Below, piece by piece: positions 8,630 through 16,368 of a DNA stretch of 64,000 nucleotides (positions within the stretch are counted from its first letter, which is position 1; every line of letters starts with the position of its first letter). The DNA is from Microbacterium sp. B35-30 (lineage in GTDB: Bacteria > Actinomycetota > Actinomycetes > Actinomycetales > Microbacteriaceae). The notes beneath the pieces are model-generated. The model had not been told where the DNA came from and ran no database searches. It was given only the letters and a program-made list of their open reading frames with translations. The position numbers and the translations under genes were made by a program. The DNA lies in assembly GCF_010634855.1 (NCBI RefSeq), contig NZ_MWLQ01000027.1, positions 1 through 64,000 on the forward strand. The letters run 5' to 3'.

Positions 8630-9556
8630 ATGGGTCGCGAAGACGTGCTGGCGTGGGTCGAGTCGCCCCTGCAGCTGATCGGCGCCGCGGAGTGGGCGGC
8701 GTCGCACGGACGGACGGTGCCGGTGGCCGGGCGGCTGACGCCTCAGATCTCGGCCACGGCCGACGAGCTGCTCACCCGCGGCGCGCGCTTCGGCGAGCTT
8801 GCGCCCTACCTCGGCATCCCGTGGAGCCTTCTCGCCCGTCACGGCCACTGGCTGGTCGGCGACGGGTTCTCGGGCCAGTTCCGCCTCGCCGCGGCCGTGC
8901 TGCGCCCGCACCGCGTCACATTCCTCGACGACGGCGCGTACGCGATCGCGTACGCCGACGCGCTGCTCGGCCGTCGTCCCTACGCGCGGCCGAATGTCGC
9001 CGAGCGCGGCCTCACCACTGTCGTCGCGCCGTTCGCGGCCGAGCTCGTGCATCGACGCGCCGCCTCGCGACGCGCCGCCATCTTCACCGCCTTCGACCTC
9101 GGCGCCGACCGCCTCGACGGCCTCGCCGACCGCGGGTTCGGCATCCGTCGCCACGATTTCTCGTGGACCCGCGCCACCGCGCCCGCCGCGCCCGCGCTCG
9201 GACGGCGCATCGTGCTCGGCAGCGCGCTGCCGGTCGACGGACGCATGATGCTGGTCGACTACGTGCGGTGGGTGCGGGATGCCGCGGCCGGCGGCGCCGT
9301 GTACCTCCCGCATCGCCGCGAGACCGCCGAGCAGCTGGACGCGGTCGCGACGGTCCCCGGTCTGCGGATCCACCGGACCGGCCTGCCGGTGGAACTCGTG
9401 CTGGCCGGGGCGCGGCATCCGCTCGACGTGCACACCCTCCCGTCCAGCACGACCACGACGCTGCCGCTCGTGCTCGCGGGCACCGGTGCGAGGGTGTTCA
9501 CGGATGTGAGCCGGAACGGCGCCGCACGCCGCTCGGCACGGACGGCGGCCGCATGA
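8630..9556 (+). CDS. Putative sialyltransferase/polysialyltransferase-like glycosyltransferase
   Basis: The 308-residue protein begins with VESPLQLIGAAEW; an ESPLQ-type N-terminus is typical of the GT52/polysialyltransferase-like families that use CMP-sialic acid. Further blocks are YLPHRRE (about 224-230) and a C-terminal SSTTTTLPL loop, as in proteins that bind CMP-sugars near the end of the fold. No signal peptide or membrane helix is seen, so it would act at the inner face of the membrane. The start has a GGAGG site. Its stop overlaps the start of the CMP-sugar synthetase (ATGA), which supports a shared pathway. The exact acceptor and linkage cannot be read from sequence. Confidence 0.75.
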   Translation: MGREDVLAWVESPLQLIGAAEWAASHGRTVPVAGRLTPQISATADELLTRGARFGELAPYLGIPWSLLARHGHWLVGDGFSGQFRLAAAVLRPHRVTFLDDGAYAIAYADALLGRRPYARPNVAERGLTTVVAPFAAELVHRRAASRRAAIFTAFDLGADRLDGLADRGFGIRRHDFSWTRATAPAAPALGRRIVLGSALPVDGRMMLVDYVRWVRDAAAGGAVYLPHRRETAEQLDAVATVPGLRIHRTGLPVELVLAGARHPLDVHTLPSSTTTTLPLVLAGTGARVFTDVSRNGAARRSARTAAA

Positions 9557-10806
9557 GCGAGGCGGTTGCCATCATCCCGGCGCGCGGCGGCTCGAAGGGC
9601 ATTGCGCGCAAGAACCTGCAGCGGGTCGGGGGCGTGCCTCTCGTGGCGCGCGCCGTCGACGCGGCGCGTCGGTGCCCGGCCATCGACAGGGTCGTCGTGA
9701 CGACCGACGATGCCGACATCGCGGCGGTCGCCGCCGAGTGGGGCGCCGAGATCGTCGAGCGGCCTGCGCAGCTGTCGGGTGACCAGGCGTCCAGCGAAAC
9801 GGCGCTGCTGCATGCGCTCGACGCGCTCGAGGCGCGCAAGGTCGACGTGGGCGTGCTGGCCTTCCTGCAGGCGACGTCGCCCTTCATCGACGTCGATGCG
9901 CTCGCCGCCGCCGTGCAGCTCGTGCGATCCCGCCGGCGCGACAGCGTCTTCTCGGCGGTGGAGACGTACGGCTTCCTGTGGGAGAAGGGCCTCGGCGACG
10001 CCGCAGAGCCCATCAACCACGAGATCGACGTGCGACCGCGCCGGCAGGATCGCGAGCCGCACTACCTCGAGACCGGCGGCTTCTACGTCATGCGTGCGGC
10101 GGGATTCCGGGCCGCACAGCACCGGTTCTTCGGGAGCGTCGGCATCGCCGGCGTGGCACCGCGCACGGCGATCGAGATCGACACTCCCGACGAGATGGAG
10201 TTGGCACGGCGCCTTGCGCCGCTCGTCGACCGTGACATTCGGGGCGATGGCGGCGTCGCCGTCGACGCGGTGGTGACCGACTTCGACGGGGTGCACACCG
10301 ACGACACCGTGCGTGTCGACCAGAACGGCCTCGAGTCGGTGACCGTGAGCCGGTCGGACGGCATGGGGGTCTCGCTGCTGCGGGCCGCCGGCATCCCGTT
10401 CCTCATCCTCTCGACCGAGGCGAACCCGGTGGTCGCCGCCCGCGCGCGCAAGCTGGGCGTCGACGTGCGGCAGGCCGCCGCGGACAAGGCCGCAGTGCTG
10501 CGGGAGTGGGCGGAGGACCACAGCATCCCGCTGTCGCGGATCGCCTACCTCGGCAACGACGTCAACGACCTCGCCTGCCTCGAACTCGTCGGGTGGCCCA
10601 TCGCGGTGCCCGAGGCCCACCCGCTCGTCCTGTCGGCCGCGCGCGTCGTCCTCGACAGTCGAGGCGGAGACGGCGCGGTGCGCGATCTCGCGGAGCGCGT
10701 GCTCGCCGCGCGGCAGTCCGCGGCCACGGCCCTGCACGAGGCTCAGCGACCCGGCGGGCGGAACCCCGCTACCGATCACCCCACTGCACCACTGGAGGCA
10801 ACATGA
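9553..10806 (+). CDS. neuA: Bifunctional CMP-nonulosonate cytidylyltransferase / HAD phosphatase
   Basis: A fusion of 417 residues. Residues 1 to about 225 are an acylneuraminate cytidylyltransferase (IPARGGSKGIARKNLQ, then PAQLSGDQASSE and QATSPF), which activates a sialic-acid-like sugar with CTP. Residues about 238-395 are a KdsC-like HAD phosphatase (VTDFDGVHTDD with the catalytic aspartates; YLGNDVNDLACL as the late motif). The phosphatase half could remove a 9-phosphate left by a NeuB acting on a 6-phosphate substrate; this is inference. It overlaps both neighbours by 4 bp, so the four genes form a tightly coupled operon. A tail of about 25 residues is low complexity. Confidence 0.9.
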   Translation: MSEAVAIIPARGGSKGIARKNLQRVGGVPLVARAVDAARRCPAIDRVVVTTDDADIAAVAAEWGAEIVERPAQLSGDQASSETALLHALDALEARKVDVGVLAFLQATSPFIDVDALAAAVQLVRSRRRDSVFSAVETYGFLWEKGLGDAAEPINHEIDVRPRRQDREPHYLETGGFYVMRAAGFRAAQHRFFGSVGIAGVAPRTAIEIDTPDEMELARRLAPLVDRDIRGDGGVAVDAVVTDFDGVHTDDTVRVDQNGLESVTVSRSDGMGVSLLRAAGIPFLILSTEANPVVAARARKLGVDVRQAAADKAAVLREWAEDHSIPLSRIAYLGNDVNDLACLELVGWPIAVPEAHPLVLSAARVVLDSRGGDGAVRDLAERVLAARQSAATALHEAQRPGGRNPATDHPTAPLEAT

Positions 10807-11675
10807 CCGTCACCATCGGATCCCGCGTCGTCGGAGGCGGACGCCCCGCGTACGTCATCGCCGAGATCGGGCTGAACCACAACGGCGAAGTCGAGCTCGC
10901 CAAGCGGCTCATCGACGTCGCCGCCGACGCCGGTGCGGACGCGGTGAAGTTCCAGAAGCGCACGCCCGAGATCGCCACGCCCGAGCACATGCGCGACATC
11001 CCGCGCGACACGCCCTGGGGGCGCATGACCTACCTCGACTACCGCCGCCGCGTCGAGTTCGACCGCGAGCAGTACATCGAGATCTCGGACCACGCGCTGC
11101 TGCGCGGGCTCGAGTGGTTCGCCTCGCCGTGGGACGTGCCCAGCGTCGCCTTCCTCGAAGACCTCGGCGTCGTCGCGCACAAGGTCGCATCAGCGTCACT
11201 TACGGACGTCGAGCTGCTCGACGCCCTGCGCGAGACCGGTAAGCCCGTCATCCTGTCGACCGGCATGTCGACGAGCGAGCAGATCGACGCGGCCATCCAG
11301 GTGCTCGGCACCGACCGCCTCGTGCTCATGCACGCGACCTCGACGTATCCGATGGAGCCGGAAGAGGCGAACATCCGCATGATCCCGACCCTGCGCGATC
11401 GCTACCCGGGTGTGCCCGTCGGCTACTCGGGGCACGAGCGCGGGCTGCAGATCTCGCTGGCCGCCGTCGCGCTCGGCGCCGTCGCCGTCGAGCGGCACAT
11501 CACCCTCGACCGCACGATGTGGGGATCGGACCACGCCGCCTCGCTCGAACCTGCCGGCCTGCAGCACCTGGTGCGCGACATCCGCGTCATCGAGGCGGCA
11601 CTCGGCGACGGCGTCAAGCGCGTGTACCCCGGTGAGCTCGCGCCCATGGCGAAGCTGCGCCGCGTTCCCGCGTGA
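10803..11675 (+). CDS. neuB: N-acetylneuraminate synthase family protein (NeuB, without SAF domain)
   Basis: Condenses phosphoenolpyruvate with an N-acetylmannosamine-type sugar to make a nine-carbon nonulosonic acid. The 290-residue TIM-barrel part shows AEIGLNHNG, DAVKFQKR, LSTGMS, HATSTYP and GYSGHERG. Typical NeuB proteins have about 340-350 residues with a C-terminal SAF (antifreeze-like) domain that closes the active site; here the protein ends right after the barrel. A short form of this kind is, as I recall, found in several actinobacteria, so it may be functional. ATGA and GTGA overlaps join it to its neighbours. No epimerase (NeuC) lies nearby. Confidence 0.9.
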   Translation: MTVTIGSRVVGGGRPAYVIAEIGLNHNGEVELAKRLIDVAADAGADAVKFQKRTPEIATPEHMRDIPRDTPWGRMTYLDYRRRVEFDREQYIEISDHALLRGLEWFASPWDVPSVAFLEDLGVVAHKVASASLTDVELLDALRETGKPVILSTGMSTSEQIDAAIQVLGTDRLVLMHATSTYPMEPEEANIRMIPTLRDRYPGVPVGYSGHERGLQISLAAVALGAVAVERHITLDRTMWGSDHAASLEPAGLQHLVRDIRVIEAALGDGVKRVYPGELAPMAKLRRVPA

Positions 11676-13027
11676 GTCCGCACGCGCCCGCCGACGGCAG
11701 GCCCCGCGTCGTCGCGATCGCCGACACGGACTCGTATGTGAAGTGGGCGGCGGCGCTCCTCGGCGGGGTGGGTCAGCGATGGGATGCCGCGCTGCTGGTG
11801 CTCGACACGCCCCTTGTGGTCAGCGACGCCCAGCTCGCCTCGGCCCTGGCCGGCAGCCGCCTTCCGCGAGACCGCGTGGAGAGGATCGCGTACGGCCGGC
11901 TGACCGCGCGTCTCGCCGAACTGCGGGCCGACGTCGTCGTGATCGGAGCGCGGGGTCCGCTCGTGCGCGTGCTCGCGCGCGACCTCTCGGCGCTCCCGCA
12001 CCGGCCGGTCGTCGTGACGGGCCTGCCGGGCATCTCGATCCCGGCGACCCGCCGCGCCGTCGTCTACCGGCTGCAGAGCGACCTGTTCGTGGTGCACTCG
12101 CGGCGCGAGTTGCGGGAGTTCGGGGCGTTGTCGGTGCGCACCGGGTACGCGCATCGCTACGCGCTGGCCACCCTGCCGTTCGCCAGAGGCGCCCGGGTGG
12201 CTGCCGGTGGGGCGGTCGCACTGAGCCCGGCGGGCGGCGACCTCGTGTTCGCGGCGCAGGCCAAGGTGCCGGCCGAGCGCGCGGATCGTCTCGGGATCGC
12301 CCGGATGCTGGTCCGCGCCGCCCAGGCGGATCCGTCGCGGCGGGTCGTGGTGAAGCTGCGCGCAGCGACCGGAGAGCACCAGACGCACGTCGAGCAGGAC
12401 GGCTACACCGAGCTGCTCGCGTCACTGGGTCCGCTGCCGCCGAACCTCGTAACCTCGACCGGGCCGATGCGCGACGCGCTGACGACGGCGGAGGGGCTGG
12501 TGACGGTGAGCTCGACCGCGGCGATCGAGGCGATCGCGCGCGGCATCCCCGTCATCGCCCTCGACACGTTCGGCGTCTCGCCGCAGCTCATCAACGAGAC
12601 CCTCGCCGACGCGGACCTCCTCGCGGGCGAGGAGGATGTCGTCGCGCGCCGGTTCCGGCATCCCGATCCGGAATGGCTCGACGAGAACTACTTCCACCAC
12701 CCCGAGGCCGACGACTGGACCGATCACGTCGAGGCGCTGCTGGCGCAGCGATCAGCCGCTCGCCTGCCGCCCCGGGCGGGACTCGCCCGTCGCGGCGGCG
12801 GGCTGCGCGACGCCTGGGAGCGCAGGGTCGCCCTCGGACGCGGCGACACCTCGGCCGCCGGCGCGGTCGCGTATGCGGTCGGCGTTCCGCTGCGCACGAC
12901 CGTGCGCCTCGTGAATCGCGCGCGCCGGCTCGTCGCCGGCGAGACTCAGCAGCCGGGGCCGGTGGGATCCTCGTCGCACGTGCGGTCCACCAGCGCTGTG
13001 CGCACCTCGACGACACGCACGTCGTAG
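11672..13027 (+). CDS. Putative glycosyltransferase, DUF6716-like, of the nonulosonate locus
   Basis: A 451-residue protein that starts GTG, overlapping the neuB stop. The N-terminal half reads as a Rossmann-like domain (VVAIADTDSYVKWAAALL). A second domain carries SSTAAIEAIARGIPVIALD (about 275-293), a nucleotide-sugar site pattern seen in polysialyl- and CDP-glycerol-type transferases. I place it with the DUF6716 family of putative glycosyltransferases, which I recall accompany neuA/neuB in actinobacteria. The last ~120 residues are basic and low complexity. Its final 82 bp overlap the converging gene at 12946-13707, so the two mRNAs are antisense at their 3' ends. Confidence 0.75.
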   Translation: MSPHAPADGRPRVVAIADTDSYVKWAAALLGGVGQRWDAALLVLDTPLVVSDAQLASALAGSRLPRDRVERIAYGRLTARLAELRADVVVIGARGPLVRVLARDLSALPHRPVVVTGLPGISIPATRRAVVYRLQSDLFVVHSRRELREFGALSVRTGYAHRYALATLPFARGARVAAGGAVALSPAGGDLVFAAQAKVPAERADRLGIARMLVRAAQADPSRRVVVKLRAATGEHQTHVEQDGYTELLASLGPLPPNLVTSTGPMRDALTTAEGLVTVSSTAAIEAIARGIPVIALDTFGVSPQLINETLADADLLAGEEDVVARRFRHPDPEWLDENYFHHPEADDWTDHVEALLAQRSAARLPPRAGLARRGGGLRDAWERRVALGRGDTSAAGAVAYAVGVPLRTTVRLVNRARRLVAGETQQPGPVGSSSHVRSTSAVRTSTTRTS

Positions 13028-13707
13028 CCGGCGGCCTCCGCGCGGACCACGCCCGGCACGGGTCGCCACAGCCCGCTGCCGAAGTCGACGGATGCCGCGT
13101 ACTCGACCGTCACCGACACCCCGTACGTCCCCCGCGCGCCGTACACGTGGCTGGTCGCGGTCGGGGTGAACTGCCCCTGCCCGAGGCTGGTCCAGGGCGA
13201 CCCGCCCGTGGCGGTGCGCGTCGTGGTGCCGTCGCCGTTGTCGAAGACGTAGGCGACCGGCACGAACCGCACGGTGACATCCCAGCCGAGCACGGTGCCC
13301 GGGATGCGCTCTTCGGATGCCGACGCCAGCAGGTTCGTCGGCATACCCATGACGCCGAAGCCCGCCGGCTCGCCGGCGAGGGTCGGCGGTGCGGGACGGA
13401 ACGACGCCAGGTCGGCGAGGGTGACGTCGGGGACAGCGTCGGTGACAACGGTGACGCCTGTGCAGCGGTTCATCGGGCCGCAGTCCCAGGGTTGGGGCGT
13501 GGGGGCCTGCAAGTTAGCCTCGGCCGGTCGCGTTGGTGTCGCGCCGTCGTGATCACCGCCACTTCTCGCGCCGCCGGCTGCCACATCGACCTGCGTGTCG
13601 CTATTCGACGCGCACGCCGAGATGAAGATGTTCGCTGAGTCGCACGCCCCCGGGGACTCTGAGGAGCCCATCGTCATTGCGGCAACGAACAATACGGCCG
13701 CTAGCAT
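12946..13707 (-). CDS. Secreted PKD-like domain protein, function unknown
   Basis: A 253-residue protein with a short hydrophobic N-terminus (MLAAVLFVAAM) then a Ser/Ala/Gly-rich spacer. The C-terminal half has a PKD-like beta-sandwich: FDNGDGTTTR and SHVYGARGTYGVSVTV match the 'GDG ... H-Y-GTY-V-VTV' pattern of extracellular PKD repeats. Cysteines occur in pairs (CGPMNRC near 76-82; CDEDPTGPGC at the end), suggesting disulphides outside the cell. It overlaps the upstream lipoprotein gene by 7 bp, so they form a pair. The first ~200 bases are less GC-rich than the surroundings, a mild sign of accessory origin. Confidence 0.7.
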   Translation of the reverse strand: MLAAVLFVAAMTMGSSESPGACDSANIFISACASNSDTQVDVAAGGARSGGDHDGATPTRPAEANLQAPTPQPWDCGPMNRCTGVTVVTDAVPDVTLADLASFRPAPPTLAGEPAGFGVMGMPTNLLASASEERIPGTVLGWDVTVRFVPVAYVFDNGDGTTTRTATGGSPWTSLGQGQFTPTATSHVYGARGTYGVSVTVEYAASVDFGSGLWRPVPGVVRAEAAGYDVRVVEVRTALVDRTCDEDPTGPGC

Positions 13708-14246
13708 CCGTGAACCGCCGCCGCTGGGTCGAGGCTAGAAATGCGGAGTCCCGAGACGCTGTCGTCGGACTCCAAGAATGTGACTTCGAGAGACTGGACA
13801 TCGGGTCGATCAGCTGCGACAACAGAAGCACCGTCCCCGTCGCGGATGTCGACGGCGGAAATGTCCAGACAGACGTGCGCAAGCGCCTCCGAAGGCTCAA
13901 CGTCTAGGTTGGTAGCCTGGGGTTCTATCGACACGACGACGGCATCCCCGATTTTCGTGTAGCCGTCACTGTGCCACTGTGAGTACGACTTGCGGTCGGA
14001 ACCGTTCAGTTCCCCGGTCGTCCACTCGTACACAGCCTCAAACGTTTCCGGGTCGCTGAGATCGACCTCATTCAGCGCATCGACATACGCCCGGTACGTA
14101 GCCTCCGCAGCAGCGAACGCTTCCTCCTCGCTGGCGAACGCAGACGTCGGTGTGGGCGTCGGGTCCGTGGGCTCCGGCGTGGTGCAGCCTGCGAGCGTCA
14201 GCATCAGGAGAGCGCCGAGCGCCGTGGCCGTGACCCGAGTCCTCAC
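13701..14246 (-). CDS. Lipoprotein of unknown function
   Basis: A 181-residue protein with a classical lipobox: hydrophobic segment TALGALLMLTLAGC with Cys21 as lipidation site, followed by a Thr/Pro-rich linker. The mature part (about 40-175) is a compact acidic domain with the pattern AAEATYRAYVDALNEVDL, like NTF2-type or low-complexity lipoproteins common in actinobacteria. Start is GTG, and the stop lies inside the start of the next gene, so the two are probably translated together. Base composition is lower in GC than the neighbouring operon. Function cannot be assigned. Confidence 0.8.
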   Translation of the reverse strand: MRTRVTATALGALLMLTLAGCTTPEPTDPTPTPTSAFASEEEAFAAAEATYRAYVDALNEVDLSDPETFEAVYEWTTGELNGSDRKSYSQWHSDGYTKIGDAVVVSIEPQATNLDVEPSEALAHVCLDISAVDIRDGDGASVVAADRPDVQSLEVTFLESDDSVSGLRISSLDPAAAVHGC

Positions 14247-14675
14247 GCCCCCACGTTAACCGGTGGTGCCGAGCCGCCGACCGAGTTATCCACAGCGGAG
14301 CCAGGTGAAGCCGGCGATCACGCCCGGGGGTGCGGATCGCCGGCTTCGGGGCGGGCCGATGGGACCGCCCCTCGTGCCCTTCGGGTAGGGCACGAGGAGT
14401 GGGCCCGGCGACGCATCGCCGTGGGGTGCGCGGAGCGGGAACGTGATCCCGCTGAGCAATGCATCCAGCTTCCGTCTCCCACCTGGGAGTTCCTTATCGC
14501 CCGCCCGCATGAACGCCGCACGCCGGCCGTGCAGGCGCTGTGCTGTCGTCATGACGGCATCGGTCATCGGCCATCAGGCCTCGGGCGTCGCAAGACCGTG
14601 GCTGCTGGTGCGTCCGGTGGCGGCGATCCGGCACGGCTGCGGCGTGGCATTGACAACCGGGCGTATCCTCGTGCG
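14247..14675. repeat. Gene-free gap with a run of five inverted repeats
   Basis: This 429-bp gap separates divergent genes and holds successive hairpins. They are a 13-bp stem (14307-14319/14335-14347), a 7-bp stem (14348-14354/14365-14371), an 11-bp stem (14370-14380/14387-14397, sharing 2 bases with the previous stem), a 5-bp stem (14407-14411/14416-14420) and a 6-bp stem (14435-14440/14447-14452). A palindrome with arms CTCCCA and TGGGAG follows at 14476-14489. A 93-codon minus-strand frame crosses it but has no recognisable motifs. The stretch could be a structured RNA, a remnant of a mobile element or a regulatory region. Confidence 0.6.
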
Positions 14676-15041
14676 ATGACCACCGCCGCGAGCCGGACCG
14701 AGCTGCGAGCGCTCCTGGACGAGCTGCATGACGCGGCGACGGCGCGCGTCGCGGCGATGGACGAGAATCTGACCGAGCTGCGTGCCGACCGTCGCGGCGA
14801 CGTCGCCGACGACGAGCACGACCCCGAGGGCGTGACCCTGTCGGGGGAGTGGGCCCGCGCCGTCGCGCTCGAAGAGGCTGCACGACGCGAGATCGCCGAG
14901 ATCGACGAAGCCGTCCGGCGCTGGGAGGGCGGCACCTACGGTGTCTGCGTGGACTGCGGTCGCGGCATCCCGATCGCGCGTCTGCGGGCTCGTCCGTTCG
15001 CGACCCGCTGCGTCTCGTGCGCCGAGAAGGCCGGCGTCTGA
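14676..15041 (+). CDS. TraR/DksA-type zinc-finger protein
   Basis: A 121-residue protein with an N-terminal helical coiled-coil region (about 5-85, rich in Glu/Arg/Ala) and a C-terminal four-cysteine zinc finger (CVDCGRGIP near 89-97 and CVSCAEKAG at 112-120). This is the DksA/TraR architecture, whose members bind the RNA polymerase secondary channel; the acidic tip of classical DksA is less clear here, so a polymerase role is inferred. A -10 box TATCCT (14664-14669) sits 6 nt before the ATG with no ribosome site, indicating a leaderless transcript. Confidence 0.88.
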   Translation: MTTAASRTELRALLDELHDAATARVAAMDENLTELRADRRGDVADDEHDPEGVTLSGEWARAVALEEAARREIAEIDEAVRRWEGGTYGVCVDCGRGIPIARLRARPFATRCVSCAEKAGV

Positions 15042-15093
15042 CGTGTCGTTCGGCGCCGCGGCATCCCGAGCCGCCGCAGGGGGCTTTCCGCGC

Positions 15094-15483
15094 ATGGCGG
15101 GAAGAGGTCCGTGCCCCTGCGGCAGCGGCGATCGCTTCGACGGATGCTGCGCCCCCGCGCTGCAGGGAACCCCTCCGCCGACGGCCGAGGCGCTGATGCG
15201 CTCGCGCTACACGGCGTTCGTCGTGGGCGACGAGCGCCATCTCGCCGCGACGTGGCACCCGGGAACGCGGCCCGAGGACCTGTCTCTCGATCCCGCCCAG
15301 CGGTGGACGGGCCTCGACGTCGTCGCTGTCGAGGGCGGGGGAGAGGACGACGCGCGCGGGGTCGTGGAGTTCCACGCGGCCTGGCGCCACGGACGCGACC
15401 AAGGCGTGCTGCACGAGCGAAGCCGGTTCCTCCGCCGCAGCGGGCGCTGGTGGTACGTGGACGGCGAGATCCGGCCGTCTTGA
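15094..15483 (+). CDS. YchJ-like protein with SEC-C zinc motif
   Basis: A 129-residue protein of the UPF0225/YchJ family. The N-terminal metal motif CPCGSGDRFDGCC (about residues 7-19) is a SEC-C type zinc site, followed by EALMRSRYTAFVVGDERHL and a WxG-rich NTF2-like fold ending in WWYVDGEI. I chose the ATG at 15094 because family members begin just before the CPCGS motif; a GTG at 15043, right after the previous gene, would add 17 residues. It follows the DksA-like gene closely and may be co-transcribed. The biological role of the family is not established. Confidence 0.85.
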   Translation: MAGRGPCPCGSGDRFDGCCAPALQGTPPPTAEALMRSRYTAFVVGDERHLAATWHPGTRPEDLSLDPAQRWTGLDVVAVEGGGEDDARGVVEFHAAWRHGRDQGVLHERSRFLRRSGRWWYVDGEIRPS

Positions 15484-15522
15484 CCGGCCCCGAAGGGTCC
15501 TGGCGCCGATAGCGTGACAGGC

Positions 15523-16299
15523 ATGACCACTCAGGCCGAGAAAGCACAGACCCTCGCGCGGCTGCACGCCGCGCCCGAGATCCTGCGCGTCGTGAACGTG
15601 TGGGACGCCGTGTCCGCCCGCACCGTCGCCGCCCTTCCCGAGACGCGCGCCGTCGCGACCGCCGGCCACGCGATCGCCGCGACGTTCGGCTACCCCGACG
15701 GCGAGATCCCGCTCGACATCACCCTCGACATGGTCGGCCGCATCGTCGAGGCCGTGGGTGACCTGCCGGTCACGACCGACCTCGACGACGGCTACGGCGA
15801 TGCGGGCGAGACCACGCGCCGTGTGATCGGCACGGGCGTCGTGGGCGCCAACGTCGAGGACCGCCTGCGCCCGCTCGAGGAGGCCGTCGCGAACGTCGAG
15901 GCGATCGTTGCGGCCGGCGCCGCCGAGGGCGTGCCGTTCGTGCTCAACGCGCGCACCGACGCGTTCGTGCGGGCTGGCAAGCGCCCGCTCGAGGAGTCGA
16001 TCGCGGACGCGATCGAGCGTGGCCGCGCGTACCTCGCGGCAGGAGCCGACCTCGTGTTCGTGCCGGGCATCCTGAACGCCGACATCACGCGGCGCCTGGT
16101 GGAGGGCATCGGCGAGCGCAAGGTCAGCGTCATCGGCCTGCCGGGCACACTGACGGCGGGGGAGTACGAGGCGCTGGGCGTCGCCCGCATCTCGTACGGG
16201 CCGATGCCGCAGCGGGTCGCGCTGACCGCGCTGCAGGATGTCGCCACCGACCTCTACCGCGACGGCGTGATCCCCGCCTCCACGCGCGCCCTCAACTGA
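15523..16299 (+). CDS. Isocitrate lyase/PEP mutase family enzyme
   Basis: A 258-residue TIM-barrel enzyme of the PEP mutase/isocitrate lyase superfamily. Visible signatures are NVWDAVSARTV, TTDLDDGYG (metal-binding aspartates), GANVEDRL and FVLNARTDAF. Such stand-alone proteins include 2-methylisocitrate lyase-like, oxaloacetate decarboxylase-like and carboxyphosphonoenolpyruvate mutase-like enzymes. The KKCGH motif expected in true isocitrate or methylisocitrate lyases is not seen, so the substrate is open. A -10 box TAGCGT lies 7 nt before the ATG and no ribosome site is visible, suggesting a leaderless start. A terminator at 16323-16352 ends the unit. Confidence 0.85.
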   Translation: MTTQAEKAQTLARLHAAPEILRVVNVWDAVSARTVAALPETRAVATAGHAIAATFGYPDGEIPLDITLDMVGRIVEAVGDLPVTTDLDDGYGDAGETTRRVIGTGVVGANVEDRLRPLEEAVANVEAIVAAGAAEGVPFVLNARTDAFVRAGKRPLEESIADAIERGRAYLAAGADLVFVPGILNADITRRLVEGIGERKVSVIGLPGTLTAGEYEALGVARISYGPMPQRVALTALQDVATDLYRDGVIPASTRALN

Positions 16300-16322
16300 G
16301 GTCGCTCCGCCCCATCGATCCG

Positions 16323-16352
16323 TCCGGCCCGCGGGAATCCCCGCGGGCCGGA
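16323..16352 (+). terminator. Hairpin terminator after the PEP mutase family gene
   Basis: A 13-bp perfect stem (TCCGGCCCGCGGG and its complement, 16340-16352) with an AATC loop, followed by a weak T-containing stretch. It lies 24 bp after the stop at 16299 and before the next start at 16369. Confidence 0.75.
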
Positions 16353-16368
16353 TGCTGTTGAGCCCGGC

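Noticed and set aside
14286..14567. 93-codon minus-strand frame in the hairpin-rich gap
   Set aside because: Crosses several strong hairpins, no ribosome site and no recognisable motifs; not called as a gene.
14650..14669. TTGACA followed by TATCCT before the DksA-like gene
   Set aside because: The spacer is 8 nt, too short for a -35/-10 pair; only the -10 box is kept.
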